Shown: positions 53,370 to 63,490 of the stretch, piece after piece
Numbering within the stretch: the stretch's first letter is position 1
How the letters are laid out: every line of letters begins with the position of its first letter
Source: Anaerolineae bacterium
GTDB taxonomy: Bacteria > Chloroflexota > Anaerolineae > Caldilineales > Caldilineaceae
Length of the DNA: 64,000 nucleotides
Reading direction: 5' to 3'
Assembly: GCA_030432295.1 (NCBI GenBank)
Contig: JAUIHI010000011.1
Span: 1 to 64,000 of the forward strand
Notes under the pieces: model-generated
What the model was told of the DNA's origin: nothing
Seen by the model: the letters and a program-made list of their open reading frames with translations, nothing else
Database searches by the model: none
Translations under genes and position numbers: made by a program

Positions 53370-53399
53370 AGGCATTGATCAAACAGCCAACTGCAGGTA

Positions 53400-53428
53400 A
53401 GCCTACCCCAGAAAATGGGGAAAGTCAA
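53400..53428 (-). promoter_or_regulatory. argG promoter
   Basis: On the minus strand TTGACT (53428-53423) and TAGGCT (53405-53400) are 17 bases apart. The transcript would start near 53393, about 24 bases before the leader ORF. On the plus strand TATACT (53455-53460) could be the -10 of the divergent small gene. Confidence 0.55.
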
Positions 53429-53494
53429 ACTCCATCAATTCTGCGCGATTCGGGTATACTGTAGAGAATACTGCTACCGGCCAAAGGAGGCCCA

Positions 53495-55103
<1,609 letters not shown>

Positions 55104-55106
55104 GGC

Positions 55107-55142
55107 GTGAAGGGTGAAGGCGATACGCTTTCACCCTTCCAC
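55107..55142. repeat. Short palindrome between convergent beta-glucosidase and glycosyltransferase genes
   Basis: AAGGGTGAA (55110-55118) pairs with TTCACCCTT (55130-55138), extended by GTG/CAC with one bulge. GTGAAGGGTGA family. It lies 3 bases from each stop codon. Confidence 0.65.
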
Positions 55143-55145
55143 ACT

Positions 55146-57230
55146 TTATCGGTTGAGTGGCCCGATCAGAATCTGATCGTCTGGGCTGTCGGGAACGGCC
55201 ATGCGCTGCCCGTTTTCCGGCATATAGAAACCAGCGGACAGAAAAAGCTCACCCCCAGGCAGTTCGGCGGGGACGACAAATTGAAGCTCGTCTATCACCA
55301 CTTCCCCGGACTGCCAACCCGTAGTCGGGCAACTGCCTCCACCGGGCGGTCGATCCGCACCGGCCAGCCGCTCCCAGCCCCCGTCCCCGTTGCGATGCAG
55401 CAACTGGACAAAGGCGGTGTAATCAGCCGATGGGATGGATTCGACTCGCCAAAAAAGGCGCAGATAGAGAGACTGACCGGCCACCAATCCGGCGCTCTGG
55501 TTTGTCCAATAGCCCAAGAGCTGAACGCCATCGGCGAAGAGAACCGGCAGGGGCTGCATTTCAGGAAAGACCGCCGTCGCGCCGGGCGGCTGCCAATAGA
55601 GTTCCGCCCAGGGAGTTCCGTTCTGGTTGACCAGAGGTGGCAATGGCTCTAACTCTGCAACGTAACCCTGAACCAGTGACTTTCCCCGTGGAGTGGTGCC
55701 ACACGGCTCCCGGTAGCATGCCCGGGAATCGGCCAGGAATGTGTAGAGTGCCGGTCGATCGGCGGCCACCCGCACACAGACATCTCCGTCAAAATCACGC
55801 GGAGGGGGCAGTTGCGGGTGAGCCAGCCAGAGATACTCCAGCGATGGGTTGTCGGCTCCCTGGGGACTGAAATAGACGAAGTCCACATCCCCCGCGCGTG
55901 CCTGGGGCAACCCCGACAGTTGGGTCATCATTTCCGTATAGCCGACATCCCGCCAATCTGCCCACGTCGGCAGGGTTGCCCATCGCCCAAAATAGCTTTG
56001 CCAGGTTAGCCCTGTGGCCGCGGCTAACAGAATAACCGCGGCGGCGCTGAACCAGACCCATCGCCGGGGCAGCCAACCTTCGCCCTGTTCTACCAGCCAC
56101 TCCAGCCCTACGCCGATCAGCAGAATCACCAGTGGCAAAGCCCCAATCGCCCGGCGGAACTGGGGCGCGCTTTCGCTGAAGATCGTCGGTGTCAACATCA
56201 CGCCCAGATTGAGCAAAAGGAAGAGGAAAGCCGGTCGCCGCCAATTGCGCAAGCTCCAGAGCAGACCGATCAAAAAGGGCGCTGTCATAAAAATATCAAG
56301 CACAGGAAGTTCAGGCAGATTGTGATGGGGATTTGCATCACCCCGCCAGGTGAACATCCCCAGGACAGCCCCGATATTCTTGAGCAAACCGTTCCAACCA
56401 GTCTGGGCCAGAATATCGACCTGATCTGTGCGCGTGTTGAATGAAAGTGGATTCTGTACGAAATAGATCAGCAGGGGCAAGGCGACCAAAAAGGCAACAC
56501 CCAACCCGATCAGCAGGCCGCTTACCCGTCCCCGCCACTGGTCGCGCTCCTGCCAAAAGAGCAGGAGGCCTACCGCGGCCAGCGGTATAGGCAACAGACG
56601 GGCCGGTAAATAGGTGTAGAAAGCAAGCCCGCCAAAGAGACCGGCCAGCGCCCACCAGAAAAATGGCTGCGGTGAGCCAGCCTGCCGTCCAATTCCCCGG
56701 CGATGCCCCACCCACGCCCGCCACAGGGCAGACCACATCAAGACGGCCAACAGCACAAAAAGGCTGACGCGGACCGCATACCGTGAAAACATCTGCGCCC
56801 AGAACAGCGACAGCGAAGCTGCACCGACCCAAAGAGCAAAGCGTTTTGGTTGGGATATACGCAGAAAGGGCGCCATTTCCCAGGCCAGCCACGCCAGCGC
56901 CGGTGTCAAGAGCGCACCCGACAACGCGGCGATTGTACGTTCGGCGGCAATCGTCGGGCCCAAAAGACGGAGGGCGAAGGAAGAGAGATAGATGTAAAGC
57001 GGCTCTCGCCCATTGTTGGCGGTGAAAAAGAGCGGCCACTCCCCCAGAGGGAGTTGGGTCAGCGCCCAGCTATCCAACCCATTGTAACCCTCATCGAAGT
57101 GCAGGCCAGGCGGTAATTCGCCCAGGCGATAAAAACGCATGACAAAGGCCAGTGCGGTCAACCCAAACAGGACAATCCCAAACCAACGGGAAGATACCTT
57201 TTCTTGTATACTCACTTCCGTTATCCTCAC
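55146..57230 (-). CDS. GT39-like membrane glycosyltransferase with C-terminal beta domain (array copy 1)
   Basis: 694 residues. The first ~460 have about ten to twelve membrane helices of the GT-C/PMT_2 type. The first external loop has HFDEGYNGLDS, where the Asp-Glu pair is the catalytic/metal site of this fold, and ANNGREPLYIYL follows. These enzymes use polyprenyl-phosphate sugars to modify proteins, lipids or glycans outside. Residues about 560-690 are a beta domain with ADYTAFVQLLHRNG and GEVVIDELQF. The start is GTG 57230, overlapping the previous stop as GTGA. It is the last gene of a tandem array. Confidence 0.85.
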   Translation of the reverse strand: MRITEVSIQEKVSSRWFGIVLFGLTALAFVMRFYRLGELPPGLHFDEGYNGLDSWALTQLPLGEWPLFFTANNGREPLYIYLSSFALRLLGPTIAAERTIAALSGALLTPALAWLAWEMAPFLRISQPKRFALWVGAASLSLFWAQMFSRYAVRVSLFVLLAVLMWSALWRAWVGHRRGIGRQAGSPQPFFWWALAGLFGGLAFYTYLPARLLPIPLAAVGLLLFWQERDQWRGRVSGLLIGLGVAFLVALPLLIYFVQNPLSFNTRTDQVDILAQTGWNGLLKNIGAVLGMFTWRGDANPHHNLPELPVLDIFMTAPFLIGLLWSLRNWRRPAFLFLLLNLGVMLTPTIFSESAPQFRRAIGALPLVILLIGVGLEWLVEQGEGWLPRRWVWFSAAAVILLAAATGLTWQSYFGRWATLPTWADWRDVGYTEMMTQLSGLPQARAGDVDFVYFSPQGADNPSLEYLWLAHPQLPPPRDFDGDVCVRVAADRPALYTFLADSRACYREPCGTTPRGKSLVQGYVAELEPLPPLVNQNGTPWAELYWQPPGATAVFPEMQPLPVLFADGVQLLGYWTNQSAGLVAGQSLYLRLFWRVESIPSADYTAFVQLLHRNGDGGWERLAGADRPPGGGSCPTTGWQSGEVVIDELQFVVPAELPGGELFLSAGFYMPENGQRMAVPDSPDDQILIGPLNR

Positions 57231-59266
57231 GGCGTTGGCTGCGCTTCCACTGGTCCAAGCAACACTTGACCGTCTGATGTCCCGGAAACGGATAACCGCT
57301 GCATATCTTCCGGGCTATAGAGACCGACGGCCACGAAAAGCTCACCCGCAGGCAGTTCCGCGGGCAGGGTAAACTGTAATTCGTCTACCACAACTTCGCC
57401 CGGCAGCCACTGGGAAGTGGGACAGCTTCCATCGCCGGGCGGTCGATCCGCACTGGCCAGTTGCACCAGTTCCCCGCCTTCATTCCGCCATAGCAGATGG
57501 GCAAAGGCGGTGTAATCGGCAGAGGGAGGCCCGCTCACCTGCCAGAAAAGGCGGGTGTAGAAGGTAGAGCCAGCAGCCATCCCCGCGGGGGGGAAGAGTT
57601 GGGAGCCTAGCAATCCAATGCCGTCGTCCAGGGCTGTGGAGAGCGGCTGCATCTCTGGGAAGACGACCGCGCCCCCGGCGGGTTGCTCGACTGCCCGTGC
57701 CCACACAGCGCCGCTGGCATCCCACACCACATCCCGGGCACTGCTTTGGGGCAGATAGCTGGTAAGCAACGGCTCGCCTCGGGCGTCCAGCGCGCTCAGC
57801 ACGAAATAGACCGCGGGCCGATCCGTCGCCACCCGCACACAGACCCGCCCATCGTAGCCCTGGGGAGGGTTGCCCGCGGCCTCACCGCTCAACAGATACT
57901 CCACCGACGGGTTCTCCGCCAGCAGTGGACCCGCATAGACGCGCAGGGAAGGATCGACTACACGCAGGGCCAGAATCTCCTCGGCCACTTCGGTGTAGCC
58001 CGTATCCCAGGCAGCGAAACTCTCCGGGTGATTGGCCCAATCCACAAAATAGACCCGCACAGCCAGCAGCGTCGCCAGCAGCAACGCCCCGCTTCCCACA
58101 AGGGCAACCGCGGTGCCCAGCCGCGGACGAATCCTGCGCCCGGCTTCGCTGAGCCAGTCTACCCCCAGGACGAGGAGCACCACCACAAAGGGATAGGCGC
58201 CAAAGGAGCGGCCAAAGTTGGGCGCTTCCTCGCTGAGCAGGGTGGGAATGAGCAGCACACCCAATCCGCTGAGCAGAAAGAGATAGCCAGGGCGGCCCAG
58301 GCGTGCCAGGGCCAGCAGCAGACCGACCAGAAAAGGCAGGGTTGTGAAAAAGTCGAGGAGAGGCCGGTTGGGGAAGTTCAGACGCAGATTGAAATCACCC
58401 CGTACAAAAGCCATGCCCAGAACTTCCAGTCCGTTGTCCAGCAGGCCAGACAGACCAGCCTGGGCCAGGATATTGACCTGACCTGTACGCATGGAAAAAT
58501 GTTCGGGCTGGCGGGCAAAGTGGAGCAGCAACGGCCCGGCTGTGATCAGCGCGGCGAACAAAAAGAGCACCAATCCCCGGCGCATTTCCCACAGCTTCTC
58601 ACGCTCCCGCCAGAGCAACAGCAGCCCCACAGGCACAAAGACAAAGGGCAGCAGGCGCACGGCCAGATAGGTGTAGAAACTCAACCCAGCCAGCACACCG
58701 GCCAGCAGCCACCAGCGGATCCGCGCTGTGCGCCAGGCCCGCCACAGCGCGGCGCAGGCCAGCACTTCCAGCAACCCAAAGAGACTGATGCGCTGGCCCA
58801 GCCGGGAAATCGTCTGGGGCCAGAGCATCGCCAGGGAAGCCAGTCCGCTCCACAGAGCAAAGCGCTGCCGCCTCACAACGCCCAGCAGGGGCGCAAGTTC
58901 CCAGCCCAGCCAGACCAGTGCGGGTGTGAGCAGCGCGCCCGCGCCCGCCGAGATCACCCGCACAGACCAGACAGTTGGCCCGCCGATAGCCTGGGCCAGA
59001 TGGACGAGATAGACAAAGAGGGGTTCCCGGCCATTGATGGCGGTGAAGAAAAGGGGCCAACGGCTGAACGGCTGCCCGAAAAGGCTGAAAGCGTCCAGTC
59101 CTTCGTAGGCTTCGTCCCAGAACAGCCCAGCGGGGACACTGCTCAGTTTATAGAGGCGGATGGCAAAAGCCGCGACGATCAGCAGGGCCAGGGCAATCCA
59201 AAACCAGCCAGCCCGTTGGCTGTGGGTGGATGGGAAATCGGGGCGAGCAGCGGGAGGATTCTGCAT
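57227..59266 (-). CDS. GT39-like membrane glycosyltransferase with C-terminal beta domain (array copy 2)
   Basis: 679 residues. Same layout as its neighbours: FWDEAYEGLDAF in the first external loop, AINGREPLFVYL next, a helical membrane part to about residue 450, and the beta domain at the end (ADYTAFAHLLWRNEG, GEVVVDELQF). ATG 59266, 7 bases after the preceding gene's stop. Its C-terminal domain is closest to that of copy 5 at 63491 (both have RPPGDGSCPT and LWRNE). Confidence 0.85.
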   Translation of the reverse strand: MQNPPAARPDFPSTHSQRAGWFWIALALLIVAAFAIRLYKLSSVPAGLFWDEAYEGLDAFSLFGQPFSRWPLFFTAINGREPLFVYLVHLAQAIGGPTVWSVRVISAGAGALLTPALVWLGWELAPLLGVVRRQRFALWSGLASLAMLWPQTISRLGQRISLFGLLEVLACAALWRAWRTARIRWWLLAGVLAGLSFYTYLAVRLLPFVFVPVGLLLLWREREKLWEMRRGLVLFLFAALITAGPLLLHFARQPEHFSMRTGQVNILAQAGLSGLLDNGLEVLGMAFVRGDFNLRLNFPNRPLLDFFTTLPFLVGLLLALARLGRPGYLFLLSGLGVLLIPTLLSEEAPNFGRSFGAYPFVVVLLVLGVDWLSEAGRRIRPRLGTAVALVGSGALLLATLLAVRVYFVDWANHPESFAAWDTGYTEVAEEILALRVVDPSLRVYAGPLLAENPSVEYLLSGEAAGNPPQGYDGRVCVRVATDRPAVYFVLSALDARGEPLLTSYLPQSSARDVVWDASGAVWARAVEQPAGGAVVFPEMQPLSTALDDGIGLLGSQLFPPAGMAAGSTFYTRLFWQVSGPPSADYTAFAHLLWRNEGGELVQLASADRPPGDGSCPTSQWLPGEVVVDELQFTLPAELPAGELFVAVGLYSPEDMQRLSVSGTSDGQVLLGPVEAQPTP

Positions 59267-59273
59267 AAGAGAG

Positions 59274-61364
59274 TCAGGGTTTGGGCAGGCTAAGCGGACC
59301 GATCAGAATGCGGTCCTCGGCGTTGTCGGGAATGTCCAGACGGCGGCCATCGGCCAGGGTGTAGAAGCCGATTTCCAGATAATATTCCTCATCAGCAGTG
59401 GTGGGCAGATCAGCGGGCACGACAAACTGCATTTCGTCCACCACCACCTCTCTCGGCAGCCATTGATTGGTGGGACACGAACCCGCGCCGGGTCGCTGGT
59501 CCGCACCCGCCAGTTGAGCAGACCCGCCGGATGAATCCATCCGGATCAGATGGGCGAAGGCTGTGTAGTCCTGGCTGGGCGTAGCTGTGACATTCCAGAA
59601 GAGGCGCACATACAACGCCTCTCCCGGCGTCAGTTGGGCCTGGGAGAGCCAATAGCCCTGCAGGGCAATGCCATCGGCCATCGGCACGGCCAGGGGCGTC
59701 TGTTCGGGGAACTGCACAACGCCGCCCGCTGGATGTGTGAGCAGAGTAGCCCACGGGTCACCCGCGGGATTGGACACAGCTACCTGTAGAGTACTGTCTG
59801 GCAGGTAGGATTGCAGTAGCGTTGGGCCACGAAAGTCCTCATCAGCCAGGAAGTAATAGTGGGCAGGCTGGTCGGTTGTCACTCGCACACAGACACGGCC
59901 ATCAAAGCCTTGGAGCGGAGGCACATCGGGATGGGTTTTGAGCAGATAACGCATTGTAGTGTGGTCCGCATTGCGAGGACTGACATAGACCCGATCCACC
60001 GGATCGGTCGCCCCATTGCCTGCGGCGATCATATGGCGAGCCAGATCAGTGTAGCCCTGATCCCACCAAATGTAAAGGTCCGGGACGGAAGCCCATTTGT
60101 CAAAATAGGCCCGCCTAGTCAGTACAAAAGCGGCCAACAGAACGATCCAACCGGCCAGAGAAAACCAGCGACGGCCCAGGGGCCACCACTTCTCTCCCCA
60201 GGTGGTCAGGCGATCCACCCCCAGGACGATGGCCAGTACAAAGACCGGCAATGCGCCGATGGCTCGTCCGAAATTGGGCGCTTCCCCGCTCAGGAATGTG
60301 GGCAGAAGCATAACGACCAAGCCGGAGAGCAGAAAGAGAGGGCCAGGACGATAGAAACGCCAGAGCAGCAGCAGAATTCCCAATAGGAATGGGACGGTTG
60401 TGACCGCGTCCAGCACAGGGCGTAGGGGTACATTGACCAGAAGGTTACTGTCCCCGCGCACGAAGGCCATACCCAGAACCGGCTCGATATTAGCAAGTAT
60501 AGCCGGGATGCCTCCCTGGCTGTACTCGCTGACCTGAGAGGTGCGAGAGACGAAATCCGCCGGGTTTTGCAGAAAGTGGACGGCCAAGGGTGCCGACACC
60601 AGCGCAGCCGTCAGCAGGAAAAACCCTATACCACGCCAACGTCGACCCAGCGCGTCTCTGTGGCGCAGGAGAATCAGCGCAGCAACCGGGAGAAGCAGGG
60701 CGGGCAAGATGCGAGACGGCAAATAGGTGTAGAAGCTAAGACCAGCCAAGATTCCAGCCAGAATCCACAAAAAAAGATTGGCCCTGCGAGTAGGCGACAA
60801 AATAGCGCCGAGAGGAAGAGGTATTCCACTGGCCCCAATCGGGACAGCCGATTTTACGTCGATTGGGTTGTGCCAGGCCCGCCACAAGGCGGCCCAGAAC
60901 AGAGTTTCCAGGAGCAGAAAGAGGCTAATGCGCACGCCGAAGCGAGAAAACATCTGGCTCCAGAGCAGCCCGAGCACGGCCAACCCAGCCCACAGGGCAA
61001 AACGTGCCCGCGACTTCACCTGCAAAGAGGGGGCCAGTTCCCAGGCCAGCCAGGCACTGGCAGGTGTCATCAGAACACCAGCTAGTGCCGGAACCAAACG
61101 CACAGACAAAATGGACGCCCCCCAAATCCAGTGGGGCAAGACCGACAGGTAGATATAAAGCGGTTCCCGCCCATTGTTGGCAGAGAAAAAGAGGGGCCAC
61201 GCCCACAGAGGCTCGCCGACTAACGAGAGCGCGTCCAGCCCATTATAAGCTTCGTCGGAGTGCAGCCCTGGCGGCAACTGATCCAGTCGGTAGAAGCGCA
61301 TTCCAACCGCGAGAAGGGTCAACAGGCCGAGGAGCAGCCAGTGCCGCTTATGCCAATCACGCAT
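59274..61364 (-). CDS. GT39-like membrane glycosyltransferase with C-terminal beta domain (array copy 3)
   Basis: 696 residues. HSDEAYNGLDAL is the catalytic-loop block and ANNGREPLYIYL follows. About twelve membrane helices, then the beta domain (DYTAFAHLIRMDSSGG, EVVVDEMQFVVPADLP). The last 450 bases are almost identical to the matching part of copy 4, while the rest is divergent. ATG 61364. A 94-base gap separates it from copy 4, with a hairpin and TATAAT at 61454-61449 (minus strand), so it may have its own promoter. Confidence 0.85.
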   Translation of the reverse strand: MRDWHKRHWLLLGLLTLLAVGMRFYRLDQLPPGLHSDEAYNGLDALSLVGEPLWAWPLFFSANNGREPLYIYLSVLPHWIWGASILSVRLVPALAGVLMTPASAWLAWELAPSLQVKSRARFALWAGLAVLGLLWSQMFSRFGVRISLFLLLETLFWAALWRAWHNPIDVKSAVPIGASGIPLPLGAILSPTRRANLFLWILAGILAGLSFYTYLPSRILPALLLPVAALILLRHRDALGRRWRGIGFFLLTAALVSAPLAVHFLQNPADFVSRTSQVSEYSQGGIPAILANIEPVLGMAFVRGDSNLLVNVPLRPVLDAVTTVPFLLGILLLLWRFYRPGPLFLLSGLVVMLLPTFLSGEAPNFGRAIGALPVFVLAIVLGVDRLTTWGEKWWPLGRRWFSLAGWIVLLAAFVLTRRAYFDKWASVPDLYIWWDQGYTDLARHMIAAGNGATDPVDRVYVSPRNADHTTMRYLLKTHPDVPPLQGFDGRVCVRVTTDQPAHYYFLADEDFRGPTLLQSYLPDSTLQVAVSNPAGDPWATLLTHPAGGVVQFPEQTPLAVPMADGIALQGYWLSQAQLTPGEALYVRLFWNVTATPSQDYTAFAHLIRMDSSGGSAQLAGADQRPGAGSCPTNQWLPREVVVDEMQFVVPADLPTTADEEYYLEIGFYTLADGRRLDIPDNAEDRILIGPLSLPKP

Positions 61365-61382
61365 TACGTATCTCTATTCTGT

Positions 61383-61425
61383 CTGGCCTCAAAACTGCCC
61401 GGATTAAGGACGATTTTGAGGCCAG
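61383..61425. repeat. 12-bp hairpin between array copies 3 and 4
   Basis: CTGGCCTCAAAA (61383-61394) pairs with TTTTGAGGCCAG (61414-61425) around 19 bases. It could terminate transcription from copy 4 or fold in the leader of copy 3. Confidence 0.6.
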
Positions 61426-61458
61426 TTTTGAAAAGCACCACCCATTGCATTATAAGAT

Positions 61459-63489
61459 TTAGGGTGTGGGCAGGCTGAGCGGACCGATCAGAATGCGGTC
61501 CTCGGCGTTGTCGGGAATGTCCAGACGGCGGCCATCGGCCAGGGTGTAGAAACCGATTTCCAGATAATATTCCTCGTCAGCAGTGGTGAGCAGATCAGCG
61601 GGCACGACAAACTGCATTTCATCCACTACCACCTCCTGCGGCAGCCATTGATTGGTGGGACACGAACCCGCGCCGGGTCGGTGGTCCGCACCCGCCAGTT
61701 GGGCAGACTCGCCGGATGAATCCATCCGGATCAGATGGGCGAAGGCTGTGTAGTCCTGACTGGGCGTGGCTGTGACATTCCAAAAGAGGCGCACATACAA
61801 CGCCTCTCCCGGCGTCAGTTGGGCCTGGGAGAGCCAATAGCCCTGCAGGGCAATGCCATCGGCCATCGGCACGACCAGGGGCGTCTGTTCGGGGAACTGC
61901 ACAACGCCGCCCGCTGGCTGGTCGAGACGCTTGGCCCAAACATTGCCAGATGTGTCAACGATTCTGTCTTGAATCTGACTGTCAGGCAGATAGCTTTGCA
62001 GCAGCACTGGTCCCCGGTAGAAGTCGTCGTAGACGAAATAGTAGAAAGCGGGCACATCCGTCGAAACCCGCGCACAGACCCGGCTGTCGAAGCCGTTGAT
62101 GCGCTGGGCCGGCTGCTCCAGAAGCAGAAAGCGGGAGGTCGGGTGATCGATGCCCTGGGGTGCAAAATAGACCCGGCTGGCGGGGTCACTGGCCGCGGCG
62201 TCGTAGGCCATGCGGGTCATGCCCTCATCCCACACGTGGAAGATTTCGGGGAGTTGCGCCCAGTCTACAAAATAGACCCGGGCAGTGAGCAGTGTACCCG
62301 CCAGCAGCAGCCCATAGCCGAGAATCATCGCGGATTGGGTGAGGCGCTTTCCGGCCCTCTCGGCCCATCGGGTCAGCTGATCCAGCCCCAAAGCAATGCC
62401 AAGGGCGAATACCGGCATAGCGCCAATCGCTCGGCCAAAGTTGGGTGTATCCAGGCTGAGAAACGTGGGCAGGAGCATCACCCCGGTCAGGACAAACAGG
62501 GCAAAGAACGCGGGGCGGAGCAGATTGCGCAGGGCCAGATATAGACCGATCAGAAAGGGTCCGACAGTAAAAACATCCAAAACTGGGCGGAGAGGATAGT
62601 TCATCCGCAGATTGAAATCTCCGCGCACAAAGGCCATGCCCAGAATTCCCCCCAATTGGTCCCACAGACTGACATTTGCCTCTTTGGAAAAGACGCTCAC
62701 CTGTCCGCTGCGTAGCAGAAAATCCTCTGGATGGCCCCAAAAGTAGAGAAGCAGGGGCGCGGCTGTCAACAGGCCCACAGCCACTGCCAGCAGCGCGCCC
62801 CGCCACTGATGCCGCCATTGCTCCCGCTCGCGCAAGAGTAAGAGCGGCAGAAAGAGAAGGAAAACGCCCGGCAGCAGACGGGCGGGCAGATAAGTGTAGA
62901 AGCTGAGGCCCGCAATGAAACCCACCAGCAGCCACCATTTGACCGGCTTCCGGGAATTCCACGCTCGCCAGAAGCTGGCAAGAATCAGCACCTCCAGCAA
63001 CAGAAAAAGCCCCCCGCGCACGAAAATGCGGGCGTGCATCTGTGTCCACAGCAGCGTCAGCGCCGCCGCACCAGTCCACAGGGCAAAGTGTTGGCGACGG
63101 TGTACGCCCAGGCGGGGAGCCATCTCCCAACCGAGCCAGATCAGCGCCGGGGTCAAAGCCACGCTGGCCAGCGCGGGCAGACTGCGCACGGCCACTTTCG
63201 TTGGCCCCAGCAACATTTGCAGCAACGCATCCAGATAAATATGCAGAGGTTCCCGGCCAAAATTGCTGGTGAAAAAGAGAGGCCAGCGCCAGAACGGCAC
63301 CCCGATCAGACTGTACGCGTCCAGGCCGTTATACGTTTCGTCCAGGTGCAGGCCAAAGGGAACTTCGCTCAGACGGTAGAAACGCAAAACCGCGGCAAGT
63401 ACTGTCAGCACCAGAATTGCCAGGAGAAAGACCGACCGCTGCTTCGGCTCTGTTGGCGTCTGTTTGTCGGTACGCACGTCGCTCGTCAA
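61459..63489 (-). CDS. GT39-like membrane glycosyltransferase with C-terminal beta domain (array copy 4)
   Basis: 676 residues. HLDETYNGLDAY and SNFGREPLHIYL are the external-loop blocks. The membrane part spans about 20-450 and the beta domain the last 130 residues. The likely start is TTG 63489, with AGGAG nine bases before it in the end of the preceding gene; GTG 63477 is an alternative. The stop of copy 5 is 1 base away. Its 3' end is shared with copy 3. Confidence 0.85.
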   Translation of the reverse strand: MTSDVRTDKQTPTEPKQRSVFLLAILVLTVLAAVLRFYRLSEVPFGLHLDETYNGLDAYSLIGVPFWRWPLFFTSNFGREPLHIYLDALLQMLLGPTKVAVRSLPALASVALTPALIWLGWEMAPRLGVHRRQHFALWTGAAALTLLWTQMHARIFVRGGLFLLLEVLILASFWRAWNSRKPVKWWLLVGFIAGLSFYTYLPARLLPGVFLLFLPLLLLREREQWRHQWRGALLAVAVGLLTAAPLLLYFWGHPEDFLLRSGQVSVFSKEANVSLWDQLGGILGMAFVRGDFNLRMNYPLRPVLDVFTVGPFLIGLYLALRNLLRPAFFALFVLTGVMLLPTFLSLDTPNFGRAIGAMPVFALGIALGLDQLTRWAERAGKRLTQSAMILGYGLLLAGTLLTARVYFVDWAQLPEIFHVWDEGMTRMAYDAAASDPASRVYFAPQGIDHPTSRFLLLEQPAQRINGFDSRVCARVSTDVPAFYYFVYDDFYRGPVLLQSYLPDSQIQDRIVDTSGNVWAKRLDQPAGGVVQFPEQTPLVVPMADGIALQGYWLSQAQLTPGEALYVRLFWNVTATPSQDYTAFAHLIRMDSSGESAQLAGADHRPGAGSCPTNQWLPQEVVVDEMQFVVPADLLTTADEEYYLEIGFYTLADGRRLDIPDNAEDRILIGPLSLPTP

Positions 63490-63490
63490 A

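Noticed and set aside
53208-53400. T-box riboswitch before argG
   Set aside because: The leader has GGGTGGCG near the terminator, but the rest of the T-box consensus after TGG is missing and no specifier stem is evident. A leader-peptide attenuator fits better.
57683-59293. 536-residue plus-strand frame opposite array copy 2
   Set aside because: Gln/Arg-rich shadow of the glycosyltransferase; the minus frame matches its paralogues.
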